In this document: one piece after another, positions 9,501 to 17,477 of the stretch
How positions within the stretch are numbered: the stretch's first letter is position 1
How the letters are laid out: each line of letters opens with the position of its first letter
Assembly: GCA_965227935.1 (NCBI GenBank)
Contig: CBDDGS010000043.1
Coordinates: 1,178,001-1,242,000, forward strand
Source of the DNA: JAWPMT01 sp965227935
GTDB lineage: Bacteria; Bacteroidota; Bacteroidia; Cytophagales; Cyclobacteriaceae
Reading direction: 5' to 3'
DNA: 64,000 nucleotides
Made by a program: the position numbers and the translations under genes
Notes under the pieces: model-generated
Told to the model about the DNA's origin: nothing
Databases searched by the model: none
What the model saw: only the letters and a program-made list of their open reading frames with translations

Positions 9501-9992
9501 CTCGGATTTTTTGACGATCCCGTATTTCTCGGAATACTGCCAGGAGTACCTAAACGTCAGTTTCAGGTCCAGATTGATCTCTTCAAAAACAATCCGGTTA
9601 CCAGCAAAGCTCTTGTACAAATTGCGCTGGCAACGATAAAGGCTGGAAGTCCGAATGGAGAAGGGCTCCCACAAGAACGTGCGTTCTGTACCAAGAACGC
9701 GAATGATCGTCTTGCTCCCTGTCGTCTCTCCGGATTGGGCAATGATATCGTCGGTGTAGTATGGAAACAGCGCCGACTCCGAATTCCTTCTTCCCGCTGA
9801 GAGCCCACCGGTACTGGAGATAAACATCCAATGATCTGAATGGCTCACCACCGTCATGAAGAATGGCGGCATCTGGTCGTAGGCGGCTATCTGATAGAAA
9901 GATTCGCCGTACAGTTCAACATACTTTCCTGAGACTTTCTCATTAGCCACTTGCTGTCTCGAATCGGCTAGGTAGATGTTTTCGTTAGCCAT
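6543..9992 (-). CDS. Large cytosolic GH94/cellobiose-phosphorylase-like protein
   Basis: 1149 aa without a signal peptide or membrane segment. The middle block, with YEGNWRDIFQNWEALG, then DGYNPYRITREGIDWE and IGYWGDHQIIYLLKL, looks like the (alpha/alpha)6 barrel of the cellobiose-phosphorylase-like (GH94-type) group, where WRD and a Trp-Gly-Asp-His segment line the active site. The C-terminal 100 aa form beta-strand-like segments, including LAFTYCQVPIVYERSN, consistent with a closing beta-domain. I cannot assign a substrate, and the resemblance is to the barrel, not to a characterised enzyme. It is a monocistronic leftward gene with an A/T-rich upstream region. Alternative: an uncharacterised glycoside hydrolase of another toroid family. 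Confidence 0.5.
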   Translation of the reverse strand: MANENIYLADSRQQVANEKVSGKYVELYGESFYQIAAYDQMPPFFMTVVSHSDHWMFISSTGGLSAGRRNSESALFPYYTDDIIAQSGETTGSKTIIRVLGTERTFLWEPFSIRTSSLYRCQRNLYKSFAGNRIVFEEINLDLKLTFRYSWQYSEKYGIVKKSELDNIGDSERQVELLDGIQNIMPYGVSSAVQNIRSNLVTAYKKNELDEQSGLAMYMLSSMIVDKAEPSEALKATTVWSAGVDSNAVLLSTKQLDHFRRGGDVATEVDVKASGGAYFVSASQSLAAGDATTWLFACEVNQDLVDVNEVIQKLGDRGQLADELLKDVDDGTKALMSLVAMSDGLQLTGDQLSTGRHYSNVLFNIMRGGIFDDQYLVEKADFVDYMATINPKLANNAFLNNLPDTCQYTELIGLARATGNADVIRVCYEYLPLTFSRRHGDPSRPWNRFSIEVKDEEGHKIRSYEGNWRDIFQNWEALGISFPEYVISMIAKFVNASTIDGYNPYRITREGIDWEIIEPDDPWSYIGYWGDHQIIYLLKLMEVASDHYADQIQSLLSESLFVYANVPYRQKSYDDIVKDPQDTIDFDDALHHTIEQRVTTHGADGKLVFGPNGDLLRVNLTEKLLVTLLAKLSNFIPEGGIWLNTQRPEWNDANNALVGNGVSMVTLYYLRRFVTFCQDLFGQQSGNEYQVSQPVADLFKGIADVLQSNRALLSGAVSNEDRKVIVDALGRLGETYRNKAYAGFDGSTGEVKAQDMLDFFGVTLEYLDHSIVANKRSDGLYHAYNLIQFDGDEAKVDYLYEMLEGQVAVLSSGLLNLEESTAVLDALKGSAIFRPDQYSYMLYPDRELPRFQAKNNIPADFIAKSQLAAKLLADGNSTLLKADSTGGYHFNGTFNNAASLREALDELKATGYGELVDAEYDSYLQVFEEMFNHRAFTGRSGTFFGYEGLGSIYWHMVSKLLLATQENIYWHHSDDVSWELMGRLFEHYYEIRAGIGINKSPDLYGAVPTDPYSHTPAGRGVQQPGMTGQVKEDVINRWAELGVRVSKGQITFAPIFLHTEEFMASEGKFEFLDVKGAWKELSVAEGQLAFTYCQVPIVYERSNQRSITVHRADGQQSTTDGLTLSAEDSQELFSRSGSIAQVTVQVPVG

Positions 9993-10114
9993 GGTTCATT
10001 GGTTAGTTTGGACAAAAGCGCCAGGGCACTCAAGCGGGTTTTTATTTGGCGGGCAAAATAAAAGCGAAATACTCACCCACTGGCCATACGGAGCCCGAAA
10101 AATCGCTCTGTTTT

Positions 10115-10444
10115 TCAGATTTTTGTTTTCGCATGCTCTACTCCGAGCAGTATAAACTCTCGGAGCTGAGGGTCTGTTTTAAATCCGTCTGGTTCAACAA
10201 AAAGGAACTCCTTCATCGGCCTCTTGGTGAAGTCCATAGGCCGGACATAAGGTTGCTCCAGCCAGTCAGCTTCCTTGTCAGACACGACGCGGACGGCAAG
10301 GTCTTGCTTTACCACCCCGACGGTCATCTTGCCTCTATACAAGAAGCTCAGACCTCCAAACATCTTCTTCTCAGTGATATCCGGCAGGTCCATGTCAACA
10401 ATCATGTGCCTGATCCTATCCGCTGTGGTTTCGTCGTAAGCCAT
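10115..10444 (-). CDS. TfoX/Sxy N-terminal domain protein
   Basis: 109 aa. EKKMFGGLSFLYRGKM and the following beta strand VGVVKQDLAVRV are typical of the TfoX N-terminal domain; the C-terminal TfoX domain of competence regulators is absent. Single-domain members are common in Bacteroidota and their role is unknown, so competence regulation should not be assumed. The start codon overlaps the stop of the upstream phosphatase gene by one base (TAATG at 10442-10446), which points to translational coupling. It is the last gene of the leftward cluster headed by mltG. Confidence 0.85.
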   Translation of the reverse strand: MAYDETTADRIRHMIVDMDLPDITEKKMFGGLSFLYRGKMTVGVVKQDLAVRVVSDKEADWLEQPYVRPMDFTKRPMKEFLFVEPDGFKTDPQLREFILLGVEHAKTKI

Positions 10445-10929
10445 TAGTACGTGAGGAGGTAGTGTGAGACGTTATCTTCAAAGAGGGTGACGACGAATAT
10501 GTTGGAGTAGTCACCATCGTCCAACTGTTCGTATTTCTGTTCGCCAATGAGCTTATTGACCAGATCTGGAATAGTGTTGCTGTGACCGGCCACAACGATA
10601 TTTTGACCTCCATGCTTCGTGCGCAGGTCTTTGATCATGTCCTCGTCGAAAGGCCGGTAAGAAATGATATTCAGTCCTCGCTTGTCGGCAATGGGTGCTA
10701 CAGTCTGCTGTGTCCTCTTATAATCGGTGGAATAAACCGCTCGTATATCTGCTTCAGCCAATAACTCTAACAATCGATGGGCCCTCGCCTTCCCCGCGAG
10801 GTTAAGATCAGGATCTCGACTCTGATCGGCTTTCTCTGCATGTCTTACAAGGAAAATGGTGGTGGCTTGCTGAGCGGTGACGTCTAGCCACATGAATCCC
10901 ACCAAGGCGATTGCTACGAGTACCTTCAT
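10444..10929 (-). CDS. Exported histidine phosphatase family protein
   Basis: 161 aa. A signal peptide covers about residues 1-19 (ending VTAQ). TTIFLVRHAEKAD is the RHG/RHA signature with the phospho-accepting His, and a second His lies in IVVAGHSNT, as in the SixA/phosphoglycerate-mutase superfamily. The protein is of the short SixA-like size. The signal peptide suggests a periplasmic phosphatase of unknown substrate, unlike cytosolic SixA. It overlaps the TfoX-N gene by one base downstream. A 60-base gap separates it from the thioesterase gene upstream. Confidence 0.85.
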   Translation of the reverse strand: MKVLVAIALVGFMWLDVTAQQATTIFLVRHAEKADQSRDPDLNLAGKARAHRLLELLAEADIRAVYSTDYKRTQQTVAPIADKRGLNIISYRPFDEDMIKDLRTKHGGQNIVVAGHSNTIPDLVNKLIGEQKYEQLDDGDYSNIFVVTLFEDNVSHYLLTY

Positions 10930-10989
10930 GTATGAAAATTTAGTGAAAATCGAATCAATGGAGCTCCTGATCCTGGAGCAATACGTCGA

Positions 10990-11400
10990 TTACTCTTCAA
11001 AAAATGGAGCCAGCAAATCGTGCATCACCTGGGGCATGCGCACGGGCCTGCCACTCTCCATGTTGATAAAGGCGAGGATGGTTTCGCCAGTATTGAGTAA
11101 TTGGCCCGCTTCATTGAAGATCTCGTAGTGATAGGTGATCTTCACTTTGGGCATCTGCGGAATGGTCACTTTGATGGTCAGCAGATCGTCATATTTCGCC
11201 GGCAAGTGAAACTTCGTCTTCATCTCCAGCACCGGCATCATTACGCCCATTGCCTCCAGGCTTTTGTAAGCGTAGCCCAGGCTACGAAATGCCTCCACTC
11301 GTCCCACTTCATAGTACGCGGCATAGTTACCATAGTAGACATAGCCCATCTGGTCGGTATCTGCGTATCGTACCCGGAGCTGGACTTCGTGCGTGAACAT
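10990..11400 (-). CDS. Acyl-CoA thioesterase, YbgC/4HBT hotdog family
   Basis: 136 aa from the ATG at 11400. RVRYADTDQMGYVYYGNYAAYYE is the hallmark of the 4-hydroxybenzoyl-CoA thioesterase-like group; within it the Asp of YADTDQMG is the catalytic carboxylate. It is expected to hydrolyse short or medium acyl-CoA in the cytosol. A longer frame could start at 11430, but the ATG at 11400 overlaps the mltG stop as TAATG, matches the usual family N-terminus and is preferred. The coupling with mltG suggests a shared transcript rather than a shared pathway. Confidence 0.88.
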   Translation of the reverse strand: MFTHEVQLRVRYADTDQMGYVYYGNYAAYYEVGRVEAFRSLGYAYKSLEAMGVMMPVLEMKTKFHLPAKYDDLLTIKVTIPQMPKVKITYHYEIFNEAGQLLNTGETILAFINMESGRPVRMPQVMHDLLAPFFEE

Positions 11401-12434
11401 TATCTGTAGATCCCTTGCTGGTTCAACCATCTATGAAGTACGGCGGCATTTGCATTGTGCTTCGTCAAGTTGCTTGCGAAGGCATGATAACCGGAATAAT
11501 CGGGCTTGGCACACATGTAGAGATAGCTGTGTGTTTGATAATTGAGCACGGCATTGAGAGCGCCGATGGAGGGCATGGCGATAGGTCCCGGGGGCAACCC
11601 TTTTCGCAAGTAGGTATTGTAAGGTGAGTCAATCTCTTTGTCTTTGTTGAGCACTCTCCGCACTGTAAAGTCATTCATCGCAAACACCAATGTCGGATCC
11701 GCTTGCAAGGGCATACCTTGCTGCAGTCGATTCATGTAAAGGCCCGCCACCACTGGGGCCTCGTCCATTTTCTTTGTTTCTGCTTCTACTATCGAGGCCA
11801 GCGTGGATACTTCCTTCAACGTCAACCCAATGTCATCAGCCTTTGCCTGACGGGCCTCCGTCCAAAACTTATCATACTCAGACTTCATCCGATCAAGAAA
11901 AGCCTGAGGCGTGATGTTCCAATAGACCTCGTAAGTATTTGGGATGAACATAGAGATGAAGTTCTCCGGCTCAAAGCCATATTTCTCAGCAACCGAATCC
12001 TTCATCAAAATGGCTGCTAATTGCGTGGAATCAAACTCCACAAAATCCTGAATTTTCCCTGGCAGGTCTTCCAGTTTGCGGGCCACTGAAAAGGTCACTT
12101 TTATTGGAGTTTGTGCGCCCGATCTCAGCAAATTGACCGCCGCCGTATTGGACATATCTGGTTGCAGCAAGTACATACCGGGCTTCACTGACTCATCGTA
12201 CGACTTCAGTTTGGCCAGGAAGCTGAACGCCATCAGATTGCCTACTACATTTTGCTCCTTCAGCAATGTTTGTACATCTGAGAAGGACGATCCGCTGGGT
12301 ATCGCAAAATACTGCTCCTCCCCATCCACGAGAATATTGGGAGTATACAGCACCTGGTAGAAGTAAAAAGCGAAGGAGGAGGCCATGACCGTAAACACGA
12401 TCATAAATACCGTTATGAGCTTCTTTCCAATCAT
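11400..12434 (-). CDS. mltG: Endolytic peptidoglycan transglycosylase MltG
   Basis: 344 aa, inner-membrane anchored by one N-terminal segment (about residues 7-28), with the rest periplasmic. It contains a LysM-like subdomain followed by the YceG catalytic domain. Glu217 in ASIVEAET matches the catalytic Glu of the family (Glu218 in E. coli), and the QADPTLVFA and LPPGPIAMPS segments are conserved neighbours of the active site. It cleaves nascent glycan strands and so sets their length. A box TATTTTTG lies on the minus strand at 12442-12449, very near the ATG, so the leader would be short. It heads the leftward cluster. Confidence 0.95.
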   Translation of the reverse strand: MIGKKLITVFMIVFTVMASSFAFYFYQVLYTPNILVDGEEQYFAIPSGSSFSDVQTLLKEQNVVGNLMAFSFLAKLKSYDESVKPGMYLLQPDMSNTAAVNLLRSGAQTPIKVTFSVARKLEDLPGKIQDFVEFDSTQLAAILMKDSVAEKYGFEPENFISMFIPNTYEVYWNITPQAFLDRMKSEYDKFWTEARQAKADDIGLTLKEVSTLASIVEAETKKMDEAPVVAGLYMNRLQQGMPLQADPTLVFAMNDFTVRRVLNKDKEIDSPYNTYLRKGLPPGPIAMPSIGALNAVLNYQTHSYLYMCAKPDYSGYHAFASNLTKHNANAAVLHRWLNQQGIYR

Positions 12435-12523
12435 TTGCGGGCAAAAATAGTAATTTCGTGATACGGTCTACGCACGGTTATTAGTAAGCGAAGAACAACC
12501 CTCATTGTTGCATTAAATAACGA

Positions 12524-12531
12524 TAAATTTG
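12524..12531 (+). promoter_or_regulatory. Putative -7 box of the threonylcarbamoyl-AMP synthase gene
   Basis: TAAATTTG matches TAnnTTTG. It sits only 5 bases before the ATG at 12537, implying an extremely short or absent leader. No TTG is found at the standard 19-21 base spacing, so the call is weak. Confidence 0.4.
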
Positions 12532-12536
12532 CGCCA

Positions 12537-13163
12537 ATGGCCCAGCTTTTGAGCATCCACCCGGACAATCCCGATCCCAAAAAAATCACCAACGTCGTGA
12601 AATGCCTGGCGGATGGTGGTGTCATCATTTATCCCACAGATACCGTCTATGGCATTGGCTGTGACATATTCAATGTCAAGGCTGTGGACCGGATCAAGCA
12701 CATCAAGGGCATCAAGGGCAAGAACCTCAATTTGTCTTTTATCTGCTCAGACCTCAGCCATCTATCCGAGTACACGAAGCATGTCACGACCCCAATCTTC
12801 AAAATCATGAAGAAAGGGTTACCGGGGCCTTACACCTTCATCCTCGAGGCGTCAGCCAAAGTCCCCAAGATCTTGAATACCAACAAGAAAACGGTTGGCA
12901 TCCGAGTGCCCAACAACAACATCCCGAGAATGATTGTCGAGGAGTTGGGAAATCCGATCATCACGACTTCCATCAGGGATGATGATGAGATCCTGGAGTA
13001 CTCGACAGACCCCTCGCTTATTCACGAGAAGTTTGACCACCTCGTAGACATTGTCATAGACGGCGGCCCCGGCAATATCACGCCGAGCACGGTTATCGAT
13101 TGTACGGCGCCAGAACCACAACTAATCAGGGAGGGCCTCGGAGAATTTGAGGCGCTCGTTTAA
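12537..13163 (+). CDS. L-threonylcarbamoyladenylate synthase (Sua5/YwlC/YrdC family)
   Basis: 208 aa, the size of the single-domain YrdC type without the extra Sua5 domain. ADGGVIIYPTDTVYGIGCD is the family signature; GLPGPYTFIL, VGIRVPNN and PSTVIDC follow in the expected order. It makes threonylcarbamoyl-AMP from Thr, bicarbonate and ATP, the first step of the t6A modification at position 37 of ANN-reading tRNAs, in the cytosol. It is divergent from mltG with about 100 bases between starts. The WbqC-like gene follows after 8 bases, so the two are likely one transcript. Confidence 0.93.
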   Translation: MAQLLSIHPDNPDPKKITNVVKCLADGGVIIYPTDTVYGIGCDIFNVKAVDRIKHIKGIKGKNLNLSFICSDLSHLSEYTKHVTTPIFKIMKKGLPGPYTFILEASAKVPKILNTNKKTVGIRVPNNNIPRMIVEELGNPIITTSIRDDDEILEYSTDPSLIHEKFDHLVDIVIDGGPGNITPSTVIDCTAPEPQLIREGLGEFEALV

Positions 13164-13171
13164 TCCAGAGA

Positions 13172-13813
13172 ATGCAGCAAAAACTGGTCATCGAACCTCA
13201 CTACCTGGGGTCTCTGGAGTATTTCGTACTGATCCGGAACTTTGAAACGATCCAGTGGGAGGTGAGGGAGCATTTCAGCAAACAGACCTATCGTAACAGG
13301 GCTGTCATTCTCACAGCGAATGGGCCCCAGAACCTCATTGTACCCGTCAAGTTCGATCGGAGAACACCGCTGATCGATGTGCAGATTGAGTACTCCGAGC
13401 GATGGATCAAAGACCACTGGGGAGCGCTGTATTCAGCCTATGGCAAGGCACCATTCTTCGAATACTTTGGTGACTCCTTTCACCGTATTATGCAACGTCG
13501 CCCACGCTTCCTACTGGAGTTGTGTCACGAAATGATGACATTCTGTCTGAAATGCCTCCAACTTGACAGGACGATCGACTACACGAACTCATACCAGGAG
13601 AGGCACGAAAACGGCATTTCTGACTTCCGAAACCTGATTCACCCAAAGAAAGCCTACGGTGAGCGGTCTATTTATGAAAGCTTTCCTTATTTTCAGATAT
13701 TTGGCAAAGAATTTGTCCCCAATCTGTCGATTTTGGATTTGCTCCTCTCTCTCGGGAATGAGGCCCTTTTTGTTCTTGAAAAGTCCAGTATTATGGGCAA
13801 AGAACAATTCTGA
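13172..13813 (+). CDS. WbqC family protein
   Basis: 213 aa, cytosolic. IEPHYLGSLEYF at the N-terminus, TYRNRAVILTANGPQNLIVPV and DHWGALYSAYGKAPFFEYF identify the WbqC family. The family was named from O-antigen clusters, but most Bacteroidota carry it as a single gene away from such clusters, as here, and the reaction is not established. The final 30 residues, with NLSILDLLLSLGNEA, match the family's C-terminus, so the gene is complete. It follows the threonylcarbamoyl-AMP synthase gene after 8 bases. Confidence 0.85.
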   Translation: MQQKLVIEPHYLGSLEYFVLIRNFETIQWEVREHFSKQTYRNRAVILTANGPQNLIVPVKFDRRTPLIDVQIEYSERWIKDHWGALYSAYGKAPFFEYFGDSFHRIMQRRPRFLLELCHEMMTFCLKCLQLDRTIDYTNSYQERHENGISDFRNLIHPKKAYGERSIYESFPYFQIFGKEFVPNLSILDLLLSLGNEALFVLEKSSIMGKEQF

Positions 13814-13903
13814 TTTTGATTGCGTTTTAATCTGGCGGGGATGGGAATTGATTCAAATTCGGTATAATTTTAAAGATATTGATCTGCATAATCCATTCAT
13901 TAC

Positions 13904-16453
13904 ATGGAAGCAAAATTTTCAAATAGAGTAAAAGAGGTCATTTCTTTGAGCAGAGAGGAAGCGCTGAGACTAGGTCACGACTATATCGGCACCGAGCATT
14001 TGCTACTGGGAATGATCCGAGAGGGAGAAGGAGTTGCAGTCGGGCTACTGAAAAAACTTGGCGTATCTCTGGACGAATTGCGTTCGGCGATAGAGCAGGC
14101 TACAAAAGGAACCGCAACCAGCAATGTTAAGAATCTTGCCAATATTCCTTTGACGCGACAGTCAGAGAAGGTATTGAAAATCACATATTTGGAAGCGAAA
14201 ATCTTCAAGAGCCAGTTGATTGGCACGGAGCACCTGCTGCTTTCGATATTGCGGGATGAGGACAATCTTGCGACTCAGATCCTGGACAAATTTGAAGTGG
14301 CCTACGACGTAGTCAAAGAGCTGCTTGAGTACCAAACTGAGAACCCAATGGCAAGTTCTGAAACAGACGATCCCGACGAAGACTCGGGCAGGATGTTTGG
14401 CGGAGGATCGTCAGGCAGTTCCGGCAGAGAGTCCGGCAAGGGACAGGAAAAAAGCCGTACACCGGTATTAGACAATTTCGGTCGCGACCTCACCAAGCTG
14501 GCAGAGGATGACAAACTAGACCCAATTGTTGGTCGGGAGAAAGAAATCGAGCGAGTCGCTCAAATCCTCAGTAGAAGAAAGAAAAACAATCCAATTCTGA
14601 TCGGCGAGCCGGGTGTTGGTAAGACTGCGATAGCAGAAGGACTGGCACTCAGAATCGTTCAAAAGAAGGTATCGCGGGTGCTATTCGGGAAGCGCGTTGT
14701 AACCCTTGATTTAGCTTCGTTGGTTGCCGGCACAAAATACCGAGGCCAGTTTGAAGAGCGCATGAAGGCGGTGATGAACGAGATAGAAAAGTCTCCTGAC
14801 GTCATTCTTTTCATCGATGAGCTTCACACGATTGTAGGAGCAGGAGGGGCCTCAGGTTCTCTGGATGCTTCCAACATGTTCAAGCCTGCTCTCGCAAGAG
14901 GCGAAATCCAATGTATCGGCGCGACTACACTCGACGAGTACAGACAATACATCGAAAAGGATGGCGCATTGGCGCGTCGTTTCCAAATGGTAATGGTGGA
15001 TGCCACCACACCGGAGGAAACCATCCAGATCTTGGAGAACATCAAAGACAAGTACGAGGATCACCACCACGTGAATTACACGGAGGAGGCTGTCAACGCC
15101 TGCGTGCAATTGTCAGATCGATACATCAGCGATCGATTTCTGCCGGACAAGGCCATCGATGTGCTTGATGAGGCTGGTGCCCGCGTGCACATTAACAATA
15201 TCAACGTCCCGGAAAAGGTCATCTCTCTCGAAGAGCAGATCGAGGATGTGAAGAAGGAAAAAAATCGAGTAGTGAAAAGCCAAAAGTATGAAGAGGCTGC
15301 TCAACTGCGAGATAAAGAGAAGAAGCTGATCGCCCAATTGGAGGAGGAAAAAACCAAATGGGAGGAAGAGACGAAGACCCGACGATATCAGGTCAATGAA
15401 GACAACGTAGCGGAAGTGATCGCTATGATGACAGGTATACCCACCAAGCGAATCGCCCAAAATGAGAGCGATAAGCTGCTCAATATGAAGCAGGAGCTTG
15501 GCGAGCGTGTAATCGGTCAAGGTGAGGCGGTAGAAAAACTCACCAAAGCGATTCAGCGCACAAGGGTCGGATTGAAAGATCCAAGGAAGCCGATCGGAAC
15601 ATTCGTGTTCCTGGGACCTACCGGTGTCGGAAAAACAGAAATGGCCAAGGTACTGGCTAGTTACCTGTTCGATAAGGAAGATTCCCTGGTTCGTATCGAT
15701 ATGAGTGAGTACATGGAGAAGTTCTCCGTCAGCAGATTGGTGGGAGCGCCTCCGGGCTACGTGGGTTACGAAGAAGGTGGTCAGCTCACTGAAAAGGTGA
15801 GGAGAAAGCCTTACTCTGTTGTGCTTTTGGACGAAATCGAAAAAGCTCATCCAGATGTATTCAACATCCTGCTTCAGGTATTAGACGATGGGATTCTGAC
15901 GGATGGCCTCGGTCGTCGTGTGGACTTCAGAAACACGATCCTGATCATGACATCCAATATAGGAGTACGAGATCTGAAAGACTTCGGTGCGGGTATCGGA
16001 TTTGCGACGCAGTCTCGCAGAGACAATATGGATGAGTTGATGAAGTCGACCATTCAGAACGCCTTGAAGAAGGCCTTTAGTCCTGAATTCCTCAACAGGC
16101 TCGACGATGTGATCGTCTTCAATAGCCTGGAGAAGGAACATATCCATCAGATCATCGACATCTCTCTGGACAAGCTCTTCAAACGAATTGTTGACCTTGG
16201 ATATGTAGTCGACCTGACGAAGAAAGCAAAGGACTTCCTGTCAGATAAGGGCTATGACCCTCAATATGGTGCAAGACCTCTGAACAGGGCCATCCAGAAG
16301 TACCTCGAAGATCCTGTAGCCGAGGAAATCCTCAAAGGCGATGTTCAGGAAGGCGACACGATCATGGCAGACTGGGATGGAAAATCTGACGGGCTGACCT
16401 TGAAGCTGAAGAAAAAGAAGGCTCCGAAAGAAGAGAAAAAGAAAGAAGACTAA
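13904..16453 (+). CDS. clpC: ClpC-type AAA+ unfoldase, ATPase subunit of Clp protease
   Basis: 849 aa. Two Clp-N repeats (about 1-145) are followed by a Gly/Ser-rich linker, AAA module 1 (Walker A GEPGVGKT, Walker B VILFIDE), a UVR-type coiled segment around EEAAQLRDKEKKL, AAA module 2 (GPTGVGKT, VVLLDEIEKAHPDV) and a D2-small domain. The UVR motif in the middle domain is what separates ClpC from ClpB and ClpA. It unfolds substrates for ClpP; no clpP lies nearby. The C-terminus is highly charged (Lys/Glu-rich). It is monocistronic with its own terminator. Confidence 0.95.
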   Translation: MEAKFSNRVKEVISLSREEALRLGHDYIGTEHLLLGMIREGEGVAVGLLKKLGVSLDELRSAIEQATKGTATSNVKNLANIPLTRQSEKVLKITYLEAKIFKSQLIGTEHLLLSILRDEDNLATQILDKFEVAYDVVKELLEYQTENPMASSETDDPDEDSGRMFGGGSSGSSGRESGKGQEKSRTPVLDNFGRDLTKLAEDDKLDPIVGREKEIERVAQILSRRKKNNPILIGEPGVGKTAIAEGLALRIVQKKVSRVLFGKRVVTLDLASLVAGTKYRGQFEERMKAVMNEIEKSPDVILFIDELHTIVGAGGASGSLDASNMFKPALARGEIQCIGATTLDEYRQYIEKDGALARRFQMVMVDATTPEETIQILENIKDKYEDHHHVNYTEEAVNACVQLSDRYISDRFLPDKAIDVLDEAGARVHINNINVPEKVISLEEQIEDVKKEKNRVVKSQKYEEAAQLRDKEKKLIAQLEEEKTKWEEETKTRRYQVNEDNVAEVIAMMTGIPTKRIAQNESDKLLNMKQELGERVIGQGEAVEKLTKAIQRTRVGLKDPRKPIGTFVFLGPTGVGKTEMAKVLASYLFDKEDSLVRIDMSEYMEKFSVSRLVGAPPGYVGYEEGGQLTEKVRRKPYSVVLLDEIEKAHPDVFNILLQVLDDGILTDGLGRRVDFRNTILIMTSNIGVRDLKDFGAGIGFATQSRRDNMDELMKSTIQNALKKAFSPEFLNRLDDVIVFNSLEKEHIHQIIDISLDKLFKRIVDLGYVVDLTKKAKDFLSDKGYDPQYGARPLNRAIQKYLEDPVAEEILKGDVQEGDTIMADWDGKSDGLTLKLKKKKAPKEEKKKED

Positions 16454-16462
16454 AATAAATAT

Positions 16463-16492
16463 GGCCTCTCCAAGCACGGGGAGGCCTTTTTT
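16463..16492 (+). terminator. Intrinsic terminator of clpC
   Basis: GGCCTCTCC (16463-16471) pairs with GGGGAGGCC (16478-16486), followed by six T. Confidence 0.92.
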
Positions 16493-16503
16493 CTGAATAT
16501 ATG

Positions 16504-16533
16504 GTTTATAAGATAAACTATTTTATAATTTTG
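16504..16533 (+). promoter_or_regulatory. Palindromic operator plus -7 box upstream of the membrane protein/regulator operon
   Basis: Perfect inverted repeat GTTTAT-AAG-ATAAAC (16504-16518), then TTTATAATTTTG, in which TAATTTTG (16526-16533) matches the TAnnTTTG box. No TTG stands at the -33 position; the palindrome covers that place instead, as expected of an operator. The same palindrome with TTTATAATT at the same distance recurs at 17448-17474. The likely binder is the winged-helix protein encoded at 17140. Confidence 0.65.
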
Positions 16534-16568
16534 CCGTGTACCTAAGAAGACGATAAACGGAAAAAGAG

Positions 16569-17150
16569 ATGAACGACAAAACACTTTCACCGGAAGAAAG
16601 CTTAGAGTTGATCACCAAAATGATTACGAAAGCCAAGAGCAACTTTGCCGGTGGTGGCAGTTTCTATTTCCTGCTTTGGGGTTCGGTTGTCACCATTGCC
16701 AACCTCGGGCATTATGCGTTTCTCCAGTTTACGGACTACCCTCACCCCTACATCGTATGGTTGCTCATCCTGCCCGCCGCGATCTGGAGTACCTGGTATG
16801 GATTCAAAAAGCATGGCAAGATGAAAGGCAATGGCACCATCGATCACATCTATGGCCAGCTTTGGTGGGCGATCTTCATCTGCATCGTGGCTATCCTCTT
16901 CTTTATGGAGACCATTGACTATCAGAGCACACCACTTATTCTGATGTTTGCCGCATTGGGCACCTACGTGACAGGGCAGATCCTCCGATTCCGTCCATTG
17001 ATACTCGGAGGAATTGTGCTGTTTGCAGGTGCGATCATCGCTTTCCTCCTGCCCCGGCCGGAACAGCATCTCCTCTCTGGACTGGCAATGATCCTCGGCT
17101 ACCTAGTCCCAGGATTCATCTTGAAAAAAAGAGAAGGCCGTGGGATTTAA
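16569..17150 (+). CDS. Polytopic membrane protein, unknown function
   Basis: 193 aa. A short polar N-terminus (with SPEESLELITKMI) is followed by about five hydrophobic segments at roughly 30-52, 62-80, 96-115, 122-140 and 145-182, and a basic C-terminus (KKREGRG) facing the cytosol. I do not recognise a family beyond small Bacteroidota membrane proteins. It overlaps the winged-helix regulator gene by 11 bases, so the two are translated from one message. The operator at 16504 implies that the regulator controls its own operon. It may act with the regulator as a sensor, or be the product whose level the regulator sets; nothing in the sequence decides this. Confidence 0.75.
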   Translation: MNDKTLSPEESLELITKMITKAKSNFAGGGSFYFLLWGSVVTIANLGHYAFLQFTDYPHPYIVWLLILPAAIWSTWYGFKKHGKMKGNGTIDHIYGQLWWAIFICIVAILFFMETIDYQSTPLILMFAALGTYVTGQILRFRPLILGGIVLFAGAIIAFLLPRPEQHLLSGLAMILGYLVPGFILKKREGRGI

Positions 17151-17424
17151 GAACCTTGACCCACTGCTTCATTCGCAACTCAGGTTGGCGGTGATGTCCA
17201 TCCTCGTCAGCGTCGAGTTCGCCGAGTTCGTCTACCTCAAGGAGGAGACCAATGCGACTGCCGGCAACCTAAGCGTCCAGCTGGACAAGCTCTCGCAAGC
17301 CGGCTACATCGAAATAGAAAAAAGTTTCAAAGGCAAGCGACCCCTTACCACCTGCAAAATCACCAAGAAAGGACTGAAAGCATTTGAGGACTATGTCATT
17401 GCCTTGAAAGGGTACATTCGGTAA
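17140..17424 (+). CDS. Winged-helix DNA-binding regulator (HTH_34-like)
   Basis: 94 aa, a single winged-helix domain. DPLLHSQLRLAVMSIL, then LKEETNATAGNLSVQLDKL (recognition helix) and the wing GKRPLTTCKITKKG fit the small MarR/ArsR-like HTH_34 group that binds as a dimer. The start is GTG at 17140, inside the end of the upstream gene; no ATG is available that keeps the first helix. Two copies of a perfect palindrome, upstream of this operon and in front of the next gene, are the obvious candidate sites. No effector domain is present, so the signal is unknown. Confidence 0.85.
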   Translation: MGFKNLDPLLHSQLRLAVMSILVSVEFAEFVYLKEETNATAGNLSVQLDKLSQAGYIEIEKSFKGKRPLTTCKITKKGLKAFEDYVIALKGYIR

Positions 17425-17447
17425 GATCCATTTTTTTTGAACATTTA

Positions 17448-17474
17448 GTTTATAATATAAACCAATTTATAATT
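17448..17474 (+). promoter_or_regulatory. Second copy of the palindromic operator
   Basis: GTTTAT-AAT-ATAAAC (17448-17462) with TTTATAATT following at the same 17-base pitch as at 16504. The palindrome ends 15 bases before the ATG at 17478, so bound protein would cover the promoter and the ribosome-binding region of the secreted TPR gene. Confidence 0.65.
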
Positions 17475-17477
17475 ATC

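Noticed and set aside
15113..15850. Long minus-strand frame opposite clpC (245 codons)
   Set aside because: Antisense shadow of a strongly conserved gene; composition follows the clpC codons.
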